Shown here: piece after piece, positions 59,248 through 64,000 of the stretch | Numbering within the stretch: position 1 is the stretch's first letter | How the letters are laid out: every line of letters starts with the position of its first letter | From: Ramlibacter albus | GTDB lineage: Bacteria > Pseudomonadota > Gammaproteobacteria > Burkholderiales > Burkholderiaceae_C | DNA length: 64,000 nucleotides | NCBI RefSeq assembly: GCF_014297445.1 | Contig: NZ_JACORU010000001.1 | Coordinates: 124,001-188,000 of the forward strand | Reading direction: 5' to 3' | Notes under the pieces: generated by a model | What the model was told of the DNA's origin: nothing | The model's database searches: none | What the model saw: the letters and a program-made list of their open reading frames with translations, nothing else | Program-made: the position numbers and the translations under genes

Positions 59248-60321
59248 ATGTTCTTTCGTCAAGCGGGCATCCACCACACCACCTATCGCGGCGATCGCCA
59301 GTTGTTTCCGATCCCCTTCGACCGGTTCCAGATCGCGGCGTTGCTCGTGCTGGGAATTGCGGCGCCCCTGCTGCTCACCCCCCTGTACATGAAGAGCTAC
59401 ATGCTCCCATGGCTCATCTGGACCGCCGCGGCCCTGGGCCTGAATCTGATCCTCGGCTGGGCCGGCCAGTTCCACTTCGGGTATGCGGCGATCATGGGCA
59501 TCGGGGCGTACACCGCCGTTCACGCCACCCTGAACCGCGTACCCTTCGAGATCGCTCTGCTTCTTGCCGGTGCGATGTCAACGATGATCGGCTGCGCATT
59601 CGCCATCACGGCGCTGCGCGTGCGAGGCCTGTACCTCGCGCTCAGCACGCTGGCGCTCCAGTTCGTGATCGACTGGGTGATCAACAAGGTCCCCGCCGTC
59701 AGCGGGGGCACCCAAGCCACGATACAGGCCCCACCGATGCGACTTCTTGGCGTGCAGGTCACTTCCGACGTTGCGCTGTACTACGTTGCACTCGGATGGT
59801 GCGTGCTGGTGACCGTGTTCATGCTCAACCTGCGCCGCTCGGGTCTCGGCCGTGCCTTGGTTGCAGTGCGGGAGAAGGACTTCGCCGCGGCCGTCATCGG
59901 GGTCAACAGCTTCTACTACAAGCTTGCGGCCTTCGCCATGTCGTCGTTCATCGGCGGCGTCAGCGGCGCCGTGCTCGTATTCACGTTCTATCACGCTGTC
60001 ACGCCGGAACAGTTCGCAGTGAACGTTTCCATCCAGGTCCTTGCGATGGTCATCGTGGGAGGGTTGGGCAGCATCATCGGCTGCTATTTCGGGGTGGCAT
60101 TCATCCTGCTGCTGCCAGGCGTCGTCTCTAACCTCATCTTCGCCGCCGCCCAGGCCGCGAACCTCAAGATCGGCATCGAGCTGCTCGCGCATGTGCCTGC
60201 GTTTCTCTACGGAGTGCTGATCATCGGGTTCCTTCTGTTCGAACCGCTGGGTCTGGCAAAGATCTACAGCAACGTCCGCAACTATTTCATTTTCTGGCCA
60301 TTCGGCTACGCGAAGAGGTAG
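59248..60321 (+). CDS. livM: Liv-type ABC transporter permease LivM
   Basis: A 357-aa membrane protein with several hydrophobic segments and the LivM landmarks LNLILGWAGQFHFGYAAIMG, LRVRGLYLALSTLALQFVID, GLGRALVAVREKDFAAAVIG and VIVGGLGSIIGCYFGVAFIL. The N-terminus has about 30 hydrophilic residues (FRQAGIHHTTYRGDRQ) before the first membrane segment. It lies 5 nt after livH and 52 nt before the first binding-protein gene. Confidence 0.93.
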   Translation: MFFRQAGIHHTTYRGDRQLFPIPFDRFQIAALLVLGIAAPLLLTPLYMKSYMLPWLIWTAAALGLNLILGWAGQFHFGYAAIMGIGAYTAVHATLNRVPFEIALLLAGAMSTMIGCAFAITALRVRGLYLALSTLALQFVIDWVINKVPAVSGGTQATIQAPPMRLLGVQVTSDVALYYVALGWCVLVTVFMLNLRRSGLGRALVAVREKDFAAAVIGVNSFYYKLAAFAMSSFIGGVSGAVLVFTFYHAVTPEQFAVNVSIQVLAMVIVGGLGSIIGCYFGVAFILLLPGVVSNLIFAAAQAANLKIGIELLAHVPAFLYGVLIIGFLLFEPLGLAKIYSNVRNYFIFWPFGYAKR

Positions 60322-60373
60322 GTCTTCGCTCATGTTCTCTTTCACCCATCCCTTCCAAACGAGGAGAGTTCGC

Positions 60374-61621
60374 ATGACAGGCAGTCTGAAGAAAATCCTG
60401 GGCGCCGCCGCATTGGCATTGGCGATACCTTCGGCGTTCGCGGCCGATCCGCTTCGCTTCGCTCTTTGCTACGACCTCACGAAGGCCTACACGTTCGTCA
60501 CGCCGCAATTCGCCCAGGCCGCGAAAGACTATGCTGCGCTGCTGAACTTGCGGGGGGGCATCGAGGGCCAGCCGATCGAAATCATCGTGCAGGATCACGG
60601 AAACGAGCCGCAACGGGGCATCGAGTGCTACGAACGCGTCAAGGGCCAGGCTCTGACGATCGACACCCTTTCGACGCCGGTTTCGCGCGCCGTCTTGCCT
60701 CGTGCCATGAAGGACGGCGAGGTGATGATCCAGGCCATGGTCGGCCGCGGCGACGCAGTCGACGGCGATGTCTTCAAATGGGTTTTTCCCCTCGGCCCCA
60801 CCTACTGGGGGCAGGCTGCAAATATCGTTTCCCACTACAAGAATCAGGCAGGAGGCAACCTCAAGGGCAAGAAGATCGCATTCCTGTATATCGACTACCC
60901 CTTCGGACAGGAACCGATCCCCGTGATGCAGGAGTTGGCGAAGCGGGAAGGCTTTGACCTCCAGCTTTTCCCGTATCCGCTGCCCGGAAGCGACCAGTCT
61001 TCCGCCTGGTCGCAACTGCGTCGCTTCCAGCCTGACCTGGTCGTTCACTGGGCGTTCTCCGCGATGCACGTCGTCGCTGCGAAGGAGGCCAAGCGCAACG
61101 GGGTGCCGCTGGACCGCATCATCAGTGTCAATTGGTTGAACGACGTGGATATTGCGAACATCGGACCCGAGGCGGCCAAGGGCCTGCGACGCGCGACGCC
61201 TGTTCTGAGCGGCACCGACCACCCTACCGTCAAGGCGATCCTGAGCGAACTCTATGACAAAGGGAAGGGAAACGGCGACCGCAAGTTCGTGTCGGATATC
61301 TACTACACGCTCGGTCTCGCCACATACGCGACGGTGTTCGAGGGTGCGCGCATCGCCATCAAAAATGAAAAGCTGCCACTCACCGCTGAAAAGATGCGCA
61401 AGGGCCTTGAATCGATCAAGAACTATGACGCGGGGGGGTTGATGCCCGCACTGACCGTGACGGCGAAGGACCACGGCGGCGGTGGCAAGACGCGGATCGA
61501 ACGTTGGGATGGCACCCGTTGGGTTCCAGAAGGTGAATGGACGGCTGGCTATTCCGACCTCATCTGGAGCACGGTCAAGCAGCACTCCGGCGAATTTGCC
61601 AAGTCGGGCGGAGCCAAGTGA
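60374..61621 (+). CDS. Liv-type periplasmic substrate-binding protein 1
   Basis: A 415-aa receptor with a Sec signal peptide (ILGAAALALAIPSAFA, cleavage before ADPLRF at about residue 23). The mature protein opens LRFALCYDLTKAYTF, then DYAALLNLRGGIEGQPIEI and DHGNEPQRGIECYERVKG, the type I periplasmic fold. GAGGAGAG precedes ATG 60374; the longer frame would put extra residues before the signal peptide. The following gene is a tandem paralog. The ligand is probably a carboxylate that the synthetase activates. Confidence 0.9.
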   Translation: MTGSLKKILGAAALALAIPSAFAADPLRFALCYDLTKAYTFVTPQFAQAAKDYAALLNLRGGIEGQPIEIIVQDHGNEPQRGIECYERVKGQALTIDTLSTPVSRAVLPRAMKDGEVMIQAMVGRGDAVDGDVFKWVFPLGPTYWGQAANIVSHYKNQAGGNLKGKKIAFLYIDYPFGQEPIPVMQELAKREGFDLQLFPYPLPGSDQSSAWSQLRRFQPDLVVHWAFSAMHVVAAKEAKRNGVPLDRIISVNWLNDVDIANIGPEAAKGLRRATPVLSGTDHPTVKAILSELYDKGKGNGDRKFVSDIYYTLGLATYATVFEGARIAIKNEKLPLTAEKMRKGLESIKNYDAGGLMPALTVTAKDHGGGGKTRIERWDGTRWVPEGEWTAGYSDLIWSTVKQHSGEFAKSGGAK

Positions 61622-61680
61622 CCCGTACGCGCCCGGCCCTCGCGGGGCGGGCGCACCTCCTATCGATCAGGACAACTGCC

Positions 61681-62931
61681 ATGACGACATCCCTTCGCTC
61701 GAAGCTTGCCGCGATCGCACTGCTCGGTGGCGCGATCTTCCCCTCCGCGCACGCTGCAGGCCCGGTCAAGTTCGGCCTCTGCTACGACATCAGCAAGATT
61801 TACGTCGCCGCTGTGCCGCAGGTGGCCCAGGCCGTAAAGGACTATGCCGACCTGCTGAACCTCCGGGGCGGGATCGAGGGCCACCCGATCGAAGTGACCC
61901 TGATCGACCACGGCAACGAGCCGCAGCGCGGCATCGACTGCTACGAGCGCCTCAAACGCGATGGCGTGATGGTGTTCGATTTCTTCTCCACGCCCGTGTC
62001 ACGCGCGGTCCTGCCGCGCATCATGCAGGACGGGAACATCCTGGTGCAGCCGCTGGTCGGTCGCGGCGACGCCGTCGACGGAGAAGTGTTCAAGAATGTG
62101 TTTCCGCTGGCGCCGACGTATTGGGGCCAGGCCGCCAACATCGTGAGCTACTTCAAGAAGCAGGCCAAGGGAGAGCTTCAGGGCAAGAAGGTGGCCTTTC
62201 TCTATCTCGACACGCCATTCGGCCGCGAACCCATCCCGGTCTTCGAGGCTCTCAAGCGGCTGGAACGATTCGACTTCCAGACCTTTCCGTTCCCGGTGCC
62301 TGGAAATGACCAGAGCGCAGCCTTCGCGCAGATCCGCCGGTTCCAGCCCGACTGGGTCGTTCTCTGGTCCTTCTCCCCGCTCAACCCGATCTCCTTCCGG
62401 GAAATGCAACGAAACGGCATCCCGCTGGAGCGAATGGTCACGGTCAACTGGATCAACGAGGTCGACATCAACAACTTCGGCGCCGCTGCCGCCAAGGGGC
62501 TGAAACGATCCGCGGTCGTGAGCGGCGGCGCCGAGCACCCCCTCGTGCAGGACATCCTGCGGGAACTCTACGACAAGGGTAAGGGCAACGGCGACCGGAA
62601 GCTTGTCGCGGACTCGTACTACAACACCGGTTTGGCCGTCTATTCCTCCGTGTTTGAGGGTGTGCGCCACGCGGTGAAGTCCCAGGGCTGGCCATTGACC
62701 CCGGAAAAGATTCGCAAGGGCATGTACAGCCTGAAGAACTACGACGCCAAGGGCTTCATGCCACCGATCACCGTGACCCCGCAGGACCACGGCGGTGGCG
62801 GCAGGACCCGCATCGACATGTGGGACGGATCGAAGTGGGTACCCCAGACCCCCTGGATCGCGGACTACACCGGTTTGGTGAACACGCTCGTCAAGGCCAA
62901 TTCGGCGGAATTCGCCAAGGCGAACAAATAA
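61681..62931 (+). CDS. Liv-type periplasmic substrate-binding protein 2
   Basis: A 416-aa receptor with a Sec signal peptide (LAAIALLGGAIFPSAHA, cleavage near residue 25). It follows its neighbour almost colinearly: VKFGLCYDISKIYVA, DYADLLNLRGGIEGHPIEV, DHGNEPQRGIDCYERLKR and DKGKGNGDRKLV. The two differ in the C-terminal lobe (for example INEVDINNFGAAAAKGLKRS against LNDVDIANIGPEAAKGLRRA). A short SD-like AGGA lies 9 nt upstream. Two receptors serving one LivHMGF system widen its ligand range. Confidence 0.9.
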   Translation: MTTSLRSKLAAIALLGGAIFPSAHAAGPVKFGLCYDISKIYVAAVPQVAQAVKDYADLLNLRGGIEGHPIEVTLIDHGNEPQRGIDCYERLKRDGVMVFDFFSTPVSRAVLPRIMQDGNILVQPLVGRGDAVDGEVFKNVFPLAPTYWGQAANIVSYFKKQAKGELQGKKVAFLYLDTPFGREPIPVFEALKRLERFDFQTFPFPVPGNDQSAAFAQIRRFQPDWVVLWSFSPLNPISFREMQRNGIPLERMVTVNWINEVDINNFGAAAAKGLKRSAVVSGGAEHPLVQDILRELYDKGKGNGDRKLVADSYYNTGLAVYSSVFEGVRHAVKSQGWPLTPEKIRKGMYSLKNYDAKGFMPPITVTPQDHGGGGRTRIDMWDGSKWVPQTPWIADYTGLVNTLVKANSAEFAKANK

Positions 62932-62953
62932 GGAGCCTCGACGGGTACGCACG

Positions 62954-63748
<795 letters not shown>

Positions 63749-63772
63749 CGCTACAAAGATACCGCGCGGGCC

Positions 63773-64000
63773 CTACTTGAACTGCGGCCTGCGCTTGGAG
63801 CGAAAAGCGTCGACTCCTTCCTTGACGTCGTCGGTCTGGAACAGGAAGGGAAACGCATCGACGGCGTAACGCATGTCGTCGCCCCCTAAGCCCCTGTTGT
63901 AGAAAGACTTCGCCATCTGGAGGGCCATTCGCGGCTTGGCGGCCAGCTTTTCCGCGAAAGCCAACGCATCCTCCATCAAGTTCGCATGAGGGACGGCGCG
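63773..64000 (-). CDS. Enoyl-CoA hydratase/isomerase, C-terminal part (cut by window edge)
   Basis: The last 75 codons of a crotonase on the minus strand: EKLAAKPRMALQMAKSFYN, then LFQTDDVKEGVDAFRSKRRP and the stop. The helix with KP-A----K and the DVKEG--AF--KR-P-F ending are standard in the family. The frame stays open to the window edge, so the start lies outside. It meets livF tail to tail with a 24-nt gap. No statement on the active site is possible. Confidence 0.88.
   Translation of the reverse strand, partial: RAVPHANLMEDALAFAEKLAAKPRMALQMAKSFYNRGLGGDDMRYAVDAFPFLFQTDDVKEGVDAFRSKRRPQFK

Overview
The window reads as high-GC chromosomal DNA of a betaproteobacterium, most likely Burkholderiales. 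Three orphan Bug/TctC periplasmic binding proteins, class III CoA-transferases in quantity, strongly GC-ending codons and a Liv-type ABC operon with an acyl-CoA synthetase inside it all fit. The taxon is inferred from gene content, not from a marker gene. I saw no rRNA, tRNA, CRISPR array or phage genes. The only mobile DNA is a decayed IS3-type remnant at about 4.6-5.2 kb.

Nearly every gene handles an acyl-CoA ester. Layout: (I) minus strand 1-4221, a carboxylase/acyl-CoA dehydrogenase cluster with a Bug protein and a crotonase stub; (II) minus strand 5285-9748, alpha/beta hydrolase, crotonase, NDP-forming acyl-CoA synthetase and IclR regulator; (III) plus strand 9829-16356, tandem CoA-transferase, BadI/MenB-like crotonase, MmgE/PrpD protein, enolase-superfamily enzyme and Bug protein; (IV) 16421-21527, a carboxylase with two divergently encoded beta-type subunits; (V) minus strand 21506-25008, MaoC protein, small ORF, hydrolase and acetoacetyl-CoA synthetase; (VI) plus strand 25124-28570, a frameshifted acyl-CoA dehydrogenase, a second dehydrogenase subunit and a CoA-transferase; then a lone minus-strand crotonase; (VII) plus strand 29504-33085, Bug protein, hotdog thioesterases and CoA-transferase; (VIII) minus strand 33267-48105, thirteen co-directional genes including two more carboxylases and an HMG-CoA-lyase-family enzyme; (IX) plus strand 48263-54114, TetR regulator, MaoC protein, ETF-ubiquinone oxidoreductase, two SDRs and a CoA-transferase; (X) alpha-methylacyl-CoA racemase (minus) divergent from a seven-gene Liv/acyl-CoA synthetase operon (55610-63748); and the C-terminal part of a crotonase at the right edge.

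A working model, by inference: the Liv-type transporter imports a carboxylic acid, which synthetases or CoA-transferases activate. The racemase sets 2-methyl stereochemistry, the dehydrogenases pass electrons through ETF to the ETF-ubiquinone oxidoreductase, and the carboxylases with hydratases deal with 3-methyl branches. The lyase would release acetoacetate, which acetoacetyl-CoA synthetase recovers. The whole would suit methyl-branched, isoprenoid or alicyclic acids; the actual substrate cannot be read from sequence.

The two strongest signals are these. First, the two carboxyltransferase-like proteins at 18436-20007 and 20100-21527 carry complementary lesions: one has lost the N-domain glycine pair, the other the C-domain segment. 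Second, a 14-bp palindrome, CTAAC-N4-GTTAG, recurs at five gene-block boundaries, including the one beside the window's only TetR gene, which suggests one local regulon.
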